A stretch of 64,000 bases of DNA from Gudongella oleilytica (GTDB taxonomy: Bacteria > Bacillota > Clostridia > Tissierellales > Tissierellaceae), in NCBI RefSeq assembly GCF_004101785.1, contig NZ_CP035130.1:1116001-1180000 (forward strand), read 5' to 3'. A program made the translations under genes and the position numbers. Position 1 is the stretch's first letter. Each line of letters opens with the position of its first letter. This document shows positions 18,285-27,767 of the stretch, piece by piece. The notes under the pieces were generated by a model. The model was not told where the DNA came from and searched no databases. It saw only the letters and a program-made list of their open reading frames with translations.

Positions 18285-19597
18285 GCAGACCGATAGTATG
18301 TATAGTAGGTCGTCCAAATGTTGGAAAATCAACTCTGTTCAACAAGTTGGCTGGTAGAAGGATAGCAATAACTGAGGACGTACCAGGAGTAACCAGAGAT
18401 AGGATATATGCCGAAGGCGAATGGCTGGGAAGGTTTTTCACAATTATAGACACTGGAGGTCTTGAACCGGAGAAGGACGACATTGTTATGCAAAACATCA
18501 AGAAGCAAGCAGAAATGGCTATTGAAACTGCTGACGCGATCCTTTTCGTAGTAGACGGACTTGAAGGCTTGACTACTACAGATAAAGAAATAGCTGAGAT
18601 CCTGAGAAAATCAGGAAGAAACGTAATACTTGTAGCTAATAAAATAGACAACCGAAAAGTCCCGGATGAGCTATACGAACTATATGAGCTTGGACTTGGC
18701 CAACCGATGGCCGTTTCAGCAGAACAGTCATTGGGGTTAGGGGACCTGCTGGACGAAGTAGTCAAATATTTTCCTGAGGACAGCGACACTGAGAAAAATA
18801 ATGAGAGTATAAGAGTTGCCTTTATCGGCAGGCCCAACGCGGGCAAATCATCCTTGATCAACTATATCCTTGGAGAGGAAAGAGTTATAGTTACGGATAT
18901 ACCTGGGACCACCAGGGACTCCATAGACAGCTATTTTGAACACAGTGGAAACAAGTACATCTTTGTTGATACTGCAGGATTAAGAAGGAAGAGATATATA
19001 ACAGAGAAGGTTGAAAGGTATTCAGTAGTAAGGACCCTTACCGCCGTTGACAGGGCTGATATTTGTGTACTGGTTGTTGATGGGACTCAGGGAGTAACAG
19101 AGCAGGATACCAAAATTGCGGGTTATGCTCACGATAACGGGAAAGCTATAATCGTAGCAGTTAATAAATGGGATGTTGTGGACAAAGATGATAAAACATA
19201 TCTAAGCCATGAAAAGGAAATTAGAGAGACCTTAGGCTTCATAAATTACGCACCAATAGTATTCATATCCGCAAAAACAGGGAAAAGAGTTGACAAACTT
19301 CTGGAAATGATCAATATTGTAAATAATAACTATAATATGAGAATAAGTACTGGCGTTCTTAACGATATTCTTAACAGGGCTATCCTAATGAATCAGCCGC
19401 CTTCTGACAAAGGTAAGAGAGCAAAAATCTATTATGGTACACAAGTCTCTGTTAAGCCTCCGAGGTTTGTAATCTTTGTCAATATAAAAGAACTGATGCA
19501 TTTCTCGTATGTTAGATATCTTGAGAATCAAATAAGGAGCCACTTTGGATTTGCAGGGACTCCAATAATATTTGAATTCAGAGAAAAAGGTGAGTAA
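18281..19597 (+). CDS. der: Ribosome biogenesis GTPase Der (EngA)
   Basis: Tandem-GTPase factor for 50S subunit assembly. The 438 residues hold two G domains with P-loops GRPNVGKSTLFNKL (residue about 8) and GRPNAGKSSLINYI (about 185). The second-domain NKWD (about 295) and a C-terminal KH-like domain from about residue 355 follow. The start is GTG, overlapping the stop of the DUF512 gene (GTGA). plsY begins one base after its stop. Confidence 0.97.
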   Translation: MSRPIVCIVGRPNVGKSTLFNKLAGRRIAITEDVPGVTRDRIYAEGEWLGRFFTIIDTGGLEPEKDDIVMQNIKKQAEMAIETADAILFVVDGLEGLTTTDKEIAEILRKSGRNVILVANKIDNRKVPDELYELYELGLGQPMAVSAEQSLGLGDLLDEVVKYFPEDSDTEKNNESIRVAFIGRPNAGKSSLINYILGEERVIVTDIPGTTRDSIDSYFEHSGNKYIFVDTAGLRRKRYITEKVERYSVVRTLTAVDRADICVLVVDGTQGVTEQDTKIAGYAHDNGKAIIVAVNKWDVVDKDDKTYLSHEKEIRETLGFINYAPIVFISAKTGKRVDKLLEMINIVNNNYNMRISTGVLNDILNRAILMNQPPSDKGKRAKIYYGTQVSVKPPRFVIFVNIKELMHFSYVRYLENQIRSHFGFAGTPIIFEFREKGE

Positions 19598-19598
19598 T

Positions 19599-20186
19599 AT
19601 GAGGTTGGTTGTAATAGCAGCATTATCCTATCTGATAGGCAGCTTTTCATCAGCTTATGTTGTAGGAAAGCTGTTCATGAAAATCGATATTAGAAAACAT
19701 GGCAGCGGCAACGCAGGTGCAACCAATGCTGTTAGGATCATGGGCAAAAAGCTCGGAGTTTTAACATTTTTGATGGATTTCACAAAAGGGATCATAGCAG
19801 TTCTAATTGGAATTTATCTCCATAATGGATTTGGAGGATATATTTCAGCACTATTTGCAGTTATCGGGCATAATTGGCCGGTATTTCTTAACTTCAAAGG
19901 AGGAAAGGGTATAGCAACAACTATTGCTGCTATGGCTGTTTTAAGCTTCCCGACAACCCTTTTGAGTGTAGTCATTGGAATACTGACTGCAGTTATTACT
20001 AAGTATGTATCCTTGGGATCGATAGTATTTTTATCTTTATTATTTTTACTGACTTCCATGGGAGTTTTTGTAAAAGATCCCTACCTGACTGCACTGACAG
20101 CCGTCTTGGCTATTTTAGGATACTATAGACATAGAGAGAATATTAAGCGTTTACTTGCTGGAAATGAAAATAGGATAGGCAGGTGA
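19599..20186 (+). CDS. plsY: Acyl-phosphate glycerol-3-phosphate acyltransferase
   Basis: Transfers the acyl group from acyl-phosphate (made by PlsX) to glycerol-3-phosphate at the membrane. It has 195 residues with several spans. Conserved motifs are YLIGSFSSAYVVGK, HGSGNAGATNAVRIMGK near residue 34 and GGKGIATTIA near residue 102. I chose the ATG at 19599, just after the der stop. It is followed by gpsA, which makes the acceptor substrate. Confidence 0.96.
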   Translation: MRLVVIAALSYLIGSFSSAYVVGKLFMKIDIRKHGSGNAGATNAVRIMGKKLGVLTFLMDFTKGIIAVLIGIYLHNGFGGYISALFAVIGHNWPVFLNFKGGKGIATTIAAMAVLSFPTTLLSVVIGILTAVITKYVSLGSIVFLSLLFLLTSMGVFVKDPYLTALTAVLAILGYYRHRENIKRLLAGNENRIGR

Positions 20187-20190
20187 TTGA

Positions 20191-21213
20191 ATGAACGCAA
20201 AGATTGGGATACTTGGCGGTGGTAGCTGGGGCACTGCTTTGGCTATGCTGCTCGCTCAGAAGGAATATGAGGTGCATATTTGGGTAAGAAATGAATCGCA
20301 GGCTGAAGAGATCAGTGTCAAAAGGACAAACGCAAAGTATTTACCGGGTATCAGTATACCAAAGAATATAAATGTTTCAACTATAATAAAGGATGTAGTT
20401 AAAGACAGTGAGATTATTTTGCTTGCCGTTCCTACAAACAGTATTCGTGAAATTCTTGAGAGCATTGGGGACGCTGTGGTATCTGGGCAAATAATCGTTA
20501 ACGTAGCGAAGGGAATTGAGATGAGATCTATGAAAATGATCTCAGAGATCGTTACTGAATATTATCCTGACAACGGATTTGCAGTTTTGTCCGGACCATC
20601 ACATGCGGAAGAGGTATCCAGAGAAATTCCTACAACTGTGGTATCCGCCTCCAGAAGTAAGGAGGTTGCCGAGCTTGTTCAGGATGTATTTTCTAGCCCT
20701 GCATTCAGGGTTTATACCAATCCTGATGTTTTAGGTGTGGAGCTGGGTGGTGCACTAAAGAATATAATAGCTTTAGGTGCAGGAATTTCTGATGGATTAG
20801 GCTATGGCGACAATACAAAGGCGGCTCTGATGACCAGGGGGATATACGAAATGTCAAAGCTGGGAGTTGCTTTAGGGGCTGAAGCTGATACATTTTCCGG
20901 ACTTTCTGGCATCGGCGACTTAATTGTGACCTGTACAAGCATGCACAGTAGGAATAGACGAGCTGGAATCCTCATTGGGAAGGGCTATACGATGGCTCAG
21001 GCTGTTGAGGAGATAGGAATGGTGGTTGAGGGCATTAAGACCACAGAGGCTGCATACAACTTATCAAAGAGCTTAGGTATAGAAATGCCAATTACCAAAG
21101 AGATATATAATGTATTGTATAACGGAGCAGACGTCAGAAATTCAGTTCAGAAGTTAATGAGCAGAGAAAAAAAGCACGAGATGGAAATAGTAGCTTCATT
21201 AAAGTCCTGGTAA
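20191..21213 (+). CDS. gpsA: Glycerol-3-phosphate dehydrogenase [NAD(P)+]
   Basis: Reduces dihydroxyacetone phosphate to sn-glycerol-3-phosphate for phospholipid synthesis. The 340 residues carry the dinucleotide motif GGGSWGTALA near residue 8, VLSGPSHAEEV near residue 135 and the catalytic-lysine segment ELGGALKNIIALGAG near residue 185. The GLSGIGDLIVTCTS motif lies near residue 240. The start lies 4 bases after plsY, giving a der-plsY-gpsA operon. Confidence 0.97.
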   Translation: MNAKIGILGGGSWGTALAMLLAQKEYEVHIWVRNESQAEEISVKRTNAKYLPGISIPKNINVSTIIKDVVKDSEIILLAVPTNSIREILESIGDAVVSGQIIVNVAKGIEMRSMKMISEIVTEYYPDNGFAVLSGPSHAEEVSREIPTTVVSASRSKEVAELVQDVFSSPAFRVYTNPDVLGVELGGALKNIIALGAGISDGLGYGDNTKAALMTRGIYEMSKLGVALGAEADTFSGLSGIGDLIVTCTSMHSRNRRAGILIGKGYTMAQAVEEIGMVVEGIKTTEAAYNLSKSLGIEMPITKEIYNVLYNGADVRNSVQKLMSREKKHEMEIVASLKSW

Positions 21214-21230
21214 TATTTCACCAGGACTTT
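21201..21230 (+). terminator. Hairpin at the end of gpsA
   Basis: AAAGTCCTGGT (21201-21211) and ACCAGGACTTT (21220-21230) form a perfect 11-bp stem overlapping the last gpsA codons. The T-run on the + side is poor, so it may act with the nearby minus-strand terminator or protect the mRNA 3' end. Confidence 0.5.
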
Positions 21231-21237
21231 AATATAC

Positions 21238-21273
21238 AAAAAAACAAATGCTGTTCCTATTAAGAGCAGCATT
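21238..21273 (-). terminator. Terminator of the tRNA-Pro transcript
   Basis: On the minus strand AATGCTG and CAGCATT (21247-21253 with 21267-21273) pair around 13 bases and are followed by TTTGTTTTTTT. It ends transcription from the tRNA. Confidence 0.75.
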
Positions 21274-21279
21274 ATTTCA

Positions 21280-21356
21280 TGGTCGGAGTGATAGGATTTG
21301 AACCTACGGCCCCAAGTCCCCCAGACTTGTGCGCTACCAAGCTGCGCCACACCCCG
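21280..21356 (-). tRNA. tRNA-Pro (anticodon GGG), CCA encoded
   Basis: The minus strand folds as a full cloverleaf. The acceptor CGGGGTG pairs with CACTCCG (one G-U pair). The anticodon stem CAAGT/ACTTG encloses the loop CTGGGGG, giving anticodon GGG. The T-arm contains GGTTCAAATCC. The 3' CCA is encoded (21280-21282). A strong promoter stands upstream and a terminator downstream, so it is a single-gene unit. Confidence 0.95.
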
Positions 21357-21367
21357 TCACAAACGTA

Positions 21368-21396
21368 ATTATAACTGATAAAATTGAATTTGTAAA
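21368..21396 (-). promoter_or_regulatory. tRNA-Pro promoter
   Basis: Minus-strand TTTACA (21391-21396) and TATAAT (21368-21373) with a 17-base spacer stand about 11 bases before the tRNA 5' end. Confidence 0.8.
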
Positions 21397-21400
21397 GTGG

Positions 21401-21429
21401 TTTAAAATGACGTGTGATTGTGATATACT
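21401..21429 (+). promoter_or_regulatory. Probable promoter of the membrane protein-hlyD-yggS group
   Basis: TTTAAA (21401-21406) and TATACT (21424-21429) have a 17-base spacer and stand about 30 bases before the next start codon. Confidence 0.5.
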
Positions 21430-21459
21430 GACACTATCTAAGTTGTAGGAGGATGATTC

Positions 21460-21834
21460 ATGTTTGATTTTTTGATATCCCTTGCTTCAATACTTTTATT
21501 TGCAAGTGTGCTGGGATATTCTTTAACGGTATTAAAAGAGAAGTATTATCTTAAGAATAACATCATACTGATTGACAATAAACATATCTCTCAAGAGGAG
21601 ATAGACGATACTGATATGCAGGAATTTTTCCTTGATGGCACAAAGTTAAAGGCTGGAGACGAAATAACTGTAATCACAAAGACCAAGGAAAAGTTCCGCG
21701 GAATTCTATTAGGAGCAGTTCAGAAGGAACAATCGATCAAGCTTGTAACTCATGCAAATGAGATAATAAAGCTAAAGATCGAATCCATTAAACAATTCAG
21801 GATCATGAGTAAATACGGAAAATTTTTCAGTTAG
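21460..21834 (+). CDS. Small membrane protein, unknown
   Basis: I do not recognise this protein. It has 124 residues with one N-terminal span (about 2-25), then a soluble beta-rich part: KLKAGDEITVITKTKEKFRG and a conserved-looking IKLKIESIKQFRIM. The soluble part has the look of a small Sm/SH3-like barrel. A strong GTAGGAGGA site precedes the ATG. The gene lies 11 bases before an HlyD-like protein, so the two probably work together at the envelope. Confidence 0.75.
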   Translation: MFDFLISLASILLFASVLGYSLTVLKEKYYLKNNIILIDNKHISQEEIDDTDMQEFFLDGTKLKAGDEITVITKTKEKFRGILLGAVQKEQSIKLVTHANEIIKLKIESIKQFRIMSKYGKFFS

Positions 21835-21845
21835 GTGTTGATCAT

Positions 21846-23054
21846 ATGGCTTCGGTAAGAGAATCGAGTACCAGGAAAGCTGTAACTCTGATATCATTGC
21901 TATTTCTGGTCTTATTTCTTATAAATGTATTACCTGGACTATTGATTGGCAGGGTAGAAACAGTATTGCCGGTATATGATGAATACAAAGAAGTCATTAC
22001 CGGTCAAGGTTTGATGATACGTGACGAAAAAGTCTATGATAACCCATATAATGGAGAAGTCTTCAGAGTTGCTCTTGAGGGTGAAAGGGTGCCCTTTGGC
22101 TATGAGGTAGCAAATGTATTATCAGGGGTAGATTTGACTGGTCAAAAAAATAAGCTTGTTGAAATTGAAAAGAGCATTGCACTGCTTCAAACAGGAAATG
22201 CAGATAATTATTCAGACACTCTCTCCAGACTTCAATTGGCTGTTTCAATCGATGATTATTATACTGCCCACAATTTAAAGGGAGACTTAGGGAAGCAACT
22301 AGGATTTCTAGTGAATAATCACCTAAGCAGCCCTGAGGATATCTCTAATAAAATAAATGAGCTTGAGCAGGAGCGAGATATTTTGAAAAGTGACATTGAA
22401 AAAAATGTCAAGAGAATATACAGTTCTCACTCCGGGATTGTATCATTCGAAATCGATGGGTATGAAGAATTATTGGATACCAATAACCTTGAAAATTTTA
22501 AGCCTGAGTATTTTGATGCTCCTATTTCAGATAACAACAAAAAAGCAGCATTTAAGATCGTTGATGGTTTCGACTGGATTTTAGCAGTAAAGTCTGATTT
22601 TGGATCTCTTGAAACAGGCAATGTCTATGAAGTGATTATACGAGTCAACCCAGATGAGGTATATTCATTGAAAGTTCCACTGATCCAAATCAAGAAGGAT
22701 AACTCAGGTGTCCTGTATTTTTTCAAATCTAATACACTGCTGGGCGAACTATACGATGTGAGACATGCAAATGTGGATATAGTGAAACTGAAGGTAGATT
22801 CTTTAAGGATACCCAAAGAGATCGTACGTGACAATGAAGGGAAGACAGGGGTATTTATTAAGGAATTTTATGGTGTTGTTCGCTTCAGACCTATTAAAAT
22901 AGTTGGAGAAGATGAGAATTTCACCTACGTAGAACCTGGCGATTCATATGGATATATTGAGGATGAGGGTGGCAAGAGATTTAAAACTATAAATATGTAT
23001 ACTGAAGTTTTGCTGGACCCAGATAAGTTTTCTGAGGGAGAAATAATCGATTAA
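21846..23054 (+). CDS. HlyD-like periplasmic-adaptor-type membrane protein
   Basis: The 402 residues have one N-terminal span (about 14-38), then a beta domain (ITGQGLMIRDEKVYDNPYNG). A coiled-coil hairpin follows (about residues 95-195), and a C-terminal barrel region (EVIIRVNPDEVYSLKVP, then RFRPIKIVGEDENFTYV) ends it. This is the layout of the HlyD family found just before yggS-sepF in many Clostridia. No transporter partner is nearby, so a structural or division-related role is possible. The stop overlaps the yggS ATG by one base (TAATG). Confidence 0.75.
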   Translation: MASVRESSTRKAVTLISLLFLVLFLINVLPGLLIGRVETVLPVYDEYKEVITGQGLMIRDEKVYDNPYNGEVFRVALEGERVPFGYEVANVLSGVDLTGQKNKLVEIEKSIALLQTGNADNYSDTLSRLQLAVSIDDYYTAHNLKGDLGKQLGFLVNNHLSSPEDISNKINELEQERDILKSDIEKNVKRIYSSHSGIVSFEIDGYEELLDTNNLENFKPEYFDAPISDNNKKAAFKIVDGFDWILAVKSDFGSLETGNVYEVIIRVNPDEVYSLKVPLIQIKKDNSGVLYFFKSNTLLGELYDVRHANVDIVKLKVDSLRIPKEIVRDNEGKTGVFIKEFYGVVRFRPIKIVGEDENFTYVEPGDSYGYIEDEGGKRFKTINMYTEVLLDPDKFSEGEIID

Positions 23055-23755
23055 TGGGGGGATCAAAAATTAGCATCAGGGAGAATCTCGAGTTAATTAA
23101 TGAAAGAATTGCTGCTGCTTCTTCCAAGGCTGGTAGAAGCGATGATATACAGCTTATTGCAGTCACAAAAACAATCGACTTGGGGAGAATAAGAGAGGCA
23201 ATTGAAGCAGGTGCAACTGATATTGGTGAGAATAAGGTTCAAGAGCTTTCTGACAAAATGAAGTCACTTGGTACTGCTGCGAGATACCACATGATTGGAC
23301 ATCTTCAAACAAATAAAGTGAAGTACATAGCAGATAGTGTCCATTTGATCCATTCACTTGACAGATTATCACTTGCAGAGGAAATCAATAAAAGGGCAAA
23401 AAAAATTGGAAGAATCATTGATGTTCTTATACAGGTAAATGTTTCAGGTGAGGACACCAAATTTGGAATTTCACCTGCGGAAGCAATACCATTTATTGAA
23501 TCTGCTCTGAAGTATGACAGCTTGAAGATAAAGGGATTGATGACCATTGCTCCTTTTGTTGAAGAGGAATCAATTCTTCGAAGGACCTTCAGTGGTCTGT
23601 ATGAACTGGGGGAAAGAATCAAGACAAATTCATATAAAGAGATAGATTTCCAGTACCTTTCAATGGGGATGACCAATGACTTTGAAATTGCTATTGAGGA
23701 AGGCTCTAACATGGTTAGAGTAGGAACAGGAATTTTCGGGAAGAGAAATTATTAG
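23054..23755 (+). CDS. PLP homeostasis protein YggS/PROSC
   Basis: The PLP-binding protein has a TIM-barrel fold (alanine-racemase N-terminal type) and keeps free pyridoxal phosphate and amino-acid pools in balance. It is 233 residues long. LIAVTKTI near residue 36 carries the PLP lysine, GENKVQE follows, and GLMTIAPF, SMGMTNDFEIAIEEGSNMVR and VGTGIFG are the C-terminal signatures. The B. subtilis member is YlmE, also beside sepF. Confidence 0.93.
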   Translation: MGGSKISIRENLELINERIAAASSKAGRSDDIQLIAVTKTIDLGRIREAIEAGATDIGENKVQELSDKMKSLGTAARYHMIGHLQTNKVKYIADSVHLIHSLDRLSLAEEINKRAKKIGRIIDVLIQVNVSGEDTKFGISPAEAIPFIESALKYDSLKIKGLMTIAPFVEEESILRRTFSGLYELGERIKTNSYKEIDFQYLSMGMTNDFEIAIEEGSNMVRVGTGIFGKRNY

Positions 23756-23766
23756 GAGGGATTTGT

Positions 23767-24207
23767 GTGGGCAAGATAATGGATAAATTCAAGTACTTCA
23801 TCGGTATCGATGACTATGAGGAGGAAGATGAATACACTCATGAGGAGGAGACCATTGAGGATGAGTCCTACGATGTTGCTGCTCCCAAGTCCAGAAAATA
23901 CAATAATAAGGTAGTCAACATCCACACCAACAGCAATATGAAAATTTCTGTACACGAGCCTTTAAGCTATGAGGAAGCGCCTGCTATAATAGATGATCTC
24001 AAGCTCAGGAAGGCAATAGTAGTAAATTTCGAACAACTTGACACAACTGTTAAGAGGCAGATATTTGACTTTATTAATGGTGGATTATATGCAGTAGAGG
24101 GTAAAATTCAGAAGGTAACTAAGGATATATTTATTTTAGCTCCAAGTAATATAGAAATCGACGGCCTTAAGGATGAGCTTAAAAACAGAGGGATTTTCCC
24201 TTGGTAA
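23767..24207 (+). CDS. sepF: Cell division protein SepF
   Basis: FtsZ-associated ring protein that anchors the Z-ring to the membrane. The 146 residues comprise an N-terminal amphipathic region (MGKIMDKFKYFIGID), an acidic linker, and the SepF core with IDDLKLRKAIVVNFEQLD and RQIFDFINGGLYAVEG. The start is taken as GTG 23767, 5-6 bases after AGGAGGGA; ATG 23779 is possible. yggT follows. Confidence 0.95.
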   Translation: MGKIMDKFKYFIGIDDYEEEDEYTHEEETIEDESYDVAAPKSRKYNNKVVNIHTNSNMKISVHEPLSYEEAPAIIDDLKLRKAIVVNFEQLDTTVKRQIFDFINGGLYAVEGKIQKVTKDIFILAPSNIEIDGLKDELKNRGIFPW

Positions 24208-24217
24208 GGAGAATTTA

Positions 24218-24484
24218 ATGTATACAGTGCTAAGATCTGTCAGGATATTATTTGATATAATCGAGATACTGATTATAATAAGAATTTTTATGTCCATTTT
24301 CAGAGTATCTATGGATAATGTAGTTGGAAAGGCTGTTTTAGAGCTAACAGAGCCTATAATGTCTCCAGCGAGAGCTCTTCTGGACAAACTTGGATTAGGA
24401 AGAGGATTTATCGACTTCTCTCCATGGGTTGCAATATTGTTTCTAAGACTAGCTTATACTCTGCTGATTAATATTGCGGGGTGA
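24218..24484 (+). CDS. YggT family membrane protein
   Basis: Eighty-eight residues with two spans and the YggT pattern ELTEPIMSPARALLDK between them. The family lies next to sepF in most Firmicutes and is thought to help division or envelope maintenance. The ATG at 24218 has AAGGAG just upstream. ylmH follows within 5 bases. Confidence 0.93.
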   Translation: MYTVLRSVRILFDIIEILIIIRIFMSIFRVSMDNVVGKAVLELTEPIMSPARALLDKLGLGRGFIDFSPWVAILFLRLAYTLLINIAG

Positions 24485-24488
24485 TTAG

Positions 24489-25271
24489 TTGCTGGACAGA
24501 GAAAGGCTGACATCACATATAAAGAAACCCGAGCTGCTATTAAAGATGAGGATGCTTATCGACAAGGCAGAGATTGCCTTAAATAAACATGTGGTAGTTG
24601 ATACTGATTTTATAGACCCCTTCGAGAGAAAAACAGCAATGGCGATATTTAACGGGATACACAATCTTGGCTACTTGGAAGCTGGAGGGCCTGAATTTGC
24701 TGAAAGAAAGTATTTTCTTCTATTTCCGGACTATATGGTACAAATGGATTTCATTGAGTACACAAGTTACTTGGAAATATCTGGGGATATTAACTCATTG
24801 AATCATAGGGATTTCCTGGGGAGCCTCATGAGCATGGGTATAAAAAGAGGAAAGATCGGGGATATTTTTATTGGAGAGAAAAGTGCTATCGTTTCCTTGA
24901 AAAAAGAGATCGGAGATTACCTATTGATGAACATTCAGAAGGTCGGAAATGTAAATGTCAAATGTTCTCTAATCTCTATAGATAAGGTAGTATTTAAAGA
25001 ACAAGCTTATGAACGCAAGGATTTATTTATTGCATCAGAAAGGCTTGATGTGATGTTAGGAGCAGCATTCAATCTATCCAGAAATGAAAGTCAGGCAAAA
25101 ATTGAAGCCGGTGATATAAAAGTAAATTGGGAGTCGGTTGAAAAGTCCAGTTACAAACTTGAGCCTGGAGATATGATTTCAGCAAGGGGTCTTGGGAGAG
25201 CTCTTTATGAGACAAGGAATGGCTTGAGTAAAAAAGGAAGGCTTAATATTGCATTAAAAATTTATAAATAA
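24489..25271 (+). CDS. ylmH: RNA-binding protein YlmH (S4 domain)
   Basis: The 260 residues end in an S4 RNA-binding domain (RLDVMLGAAFNLSRNESQAKIEAGDIKVNW). The N-terminal domain is typical of YlmH, which acts in rescue of stalled 50S subunits and is near division genes in Gram-positives. Rescue is also served by rqcH, present at 27.7-29.5 kb. The start is TTG at 24489, following GGGG. Confidence 0.92.
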   Translation: MLDRERLTSHIKKPELLLKMRMLIDKAEIALNKHVVVDTDFIDPFERKTAMAIFNGIHNLGYLEAGGPEFAERKYFLLFPDYMVQMDFIEYTSYLEISGDINSLNHRDFLGSLMSMGIKRGKIGDIFIGEKSAIVSLKKEIGDYLLMNIQKVGNVNVKCSLISIDKVVFKEQAYERKDLFIASERLDVMLGAAFNLSRNESQAKIEAGDIKVNWESVEKSSYKLEPGDMISARGLGRALYETRNGLSKKGRLNIALKIYK

Positions 25272-25283
25272 CGGAGTGATGAC

Positions 25284-25784
25284 ATGATAACACCTCTTGA
25301 TATTCAAAACAAGGTTTTTTCAAGGTCGTTCAGAGGCTACAGCCCTAAGGCCGTTAACTCATTCCTCAACGAGATACTCGAGGATTACGAAAAGATGTAC
25401 AAGGAAAATATCGAGTATAAGGACAAGATCAGCATGCTTACGGACCAGATAAGACAGTATAATACTATGGAGGAAACTCTTAAGAATACGTTGATCATTG
25501 CGCAAAAAACAGCTGAAGAGGTTGCTCTGAATGCGAGAAGCAAAGCTGATTTAATTATCGGTAATGCCGAAGATGAAGGCAGAAGGTTGATTGAAAAAAC
25601 CAAGGAAGAGGTCAGGGATATCAAGGATGAATATGACCAGCTGAGGAAGGAAATGTACATATTTAAGACAAGATATGAGTCATTTCTGCAATCTCAAATT
25701 TTATCGCTAAATAATTATTACAAAGAGGCTGAGGAATTTTTGATTACAGAAGTAAATTCTGTCAGGGAAGAACAGGGAGCATAG
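25284..25784 (+). CDS. divIVA: DivIVA domain-containing protein
   Basis: Polar and septal coiled-coil scaffold. Its 166 residues start with the DivIVA membrane-binding motif (ITPLDIQNKVFSRSFRGYSP), then a long coiled coil rich in Glu, Lys and Ala. It is last in the sepF-yggT-ylmH-divIVA cluster. A terminator overlaps its stop codon. Confidence 0.94.
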   Translation: MITPLDIQNKVFSRSFRGYSPKAVNSFLNEILEDYEKMYKENIEYKDKISMLTDQIRQYNTMEETLKNTLIIAQKTAEEVALNARSKADLIIGNAEDEGRRLIEKTKEEVRDIKDEYDQLRKEMYIFKTRYESFLQSQILSLNNYYKEAEEFLITEVNSVREEQGA

Positions 25785-25796
25785 GCTCCTTTTTTA
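25776..25796 (+). terminator. Terminator after divIVA
   Basis: GGAGC (25776-25780), loop ATAG, GCTCC (25785-25789), then TTTTTT. Confidence 0.75.
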
Positions 25797-25825
25797 TTCA
25801 AGGCTTATTGTGGGGAGGAAATTCA

Positions 25826-26292
25826 TTGGGACTTATATTGTCTATATTTATAATTTTGGCTGATCAAATAACGAAGTCAGCTGCAACTCAATACCTGATG
25901 GGTCAAAGGCCCATTGAAATAATAAAGAATTTTGTTGAACTCCATTATGTAAAAAACTATGGAGCTGCGTTTGGTATACTTCAAAATCAGAGATGGTTTT
26001 TTATAGTAATTACGTCTATAGTTGTATTTGCGATGGTAGTTTACATGCTTAGAAACAGCAAGAATATTACTATTTTAACAAAACTATCTATATCAATGCT
26101 TTCCGGAGGTGCTGTCGGGAACTTAATTGATAGAGTCAGACTTGGGTATGTAGTGGATTTCATAAAACTGGATCTAAAGATATACAACTTCCCTGTTTTC
26201 AACATTGCTGATATATTTATAGTAGTAGGAACAGCACTATTGGTTTACACTGTGTTATTTGATAAGCTGGAAAAAAAGGCGGTCGATCGTGC

Positions 26293-26296
<4 letters not shown>
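25826..26296 (+). CDS. lspA: Signal peptidase II (prolipoprotein)
   Basis: Aspartyl membrane protease that removes lipoprotein signal peptides. It has 156 residues and four spans. The NYGAAFGI segment, GNLIDRVRLGYVVDFI and NIADIFI contain the two catalytic aspartates. I chose TTG 25826, which lies 6 bases after GGGGAGGA. The stop overlaps the rluD start by 4 bases. Confidence 0.95.
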
Positions 26297-27749
<1,453 letters not shown>

Positions 27750-27767
<18 letters not shown>

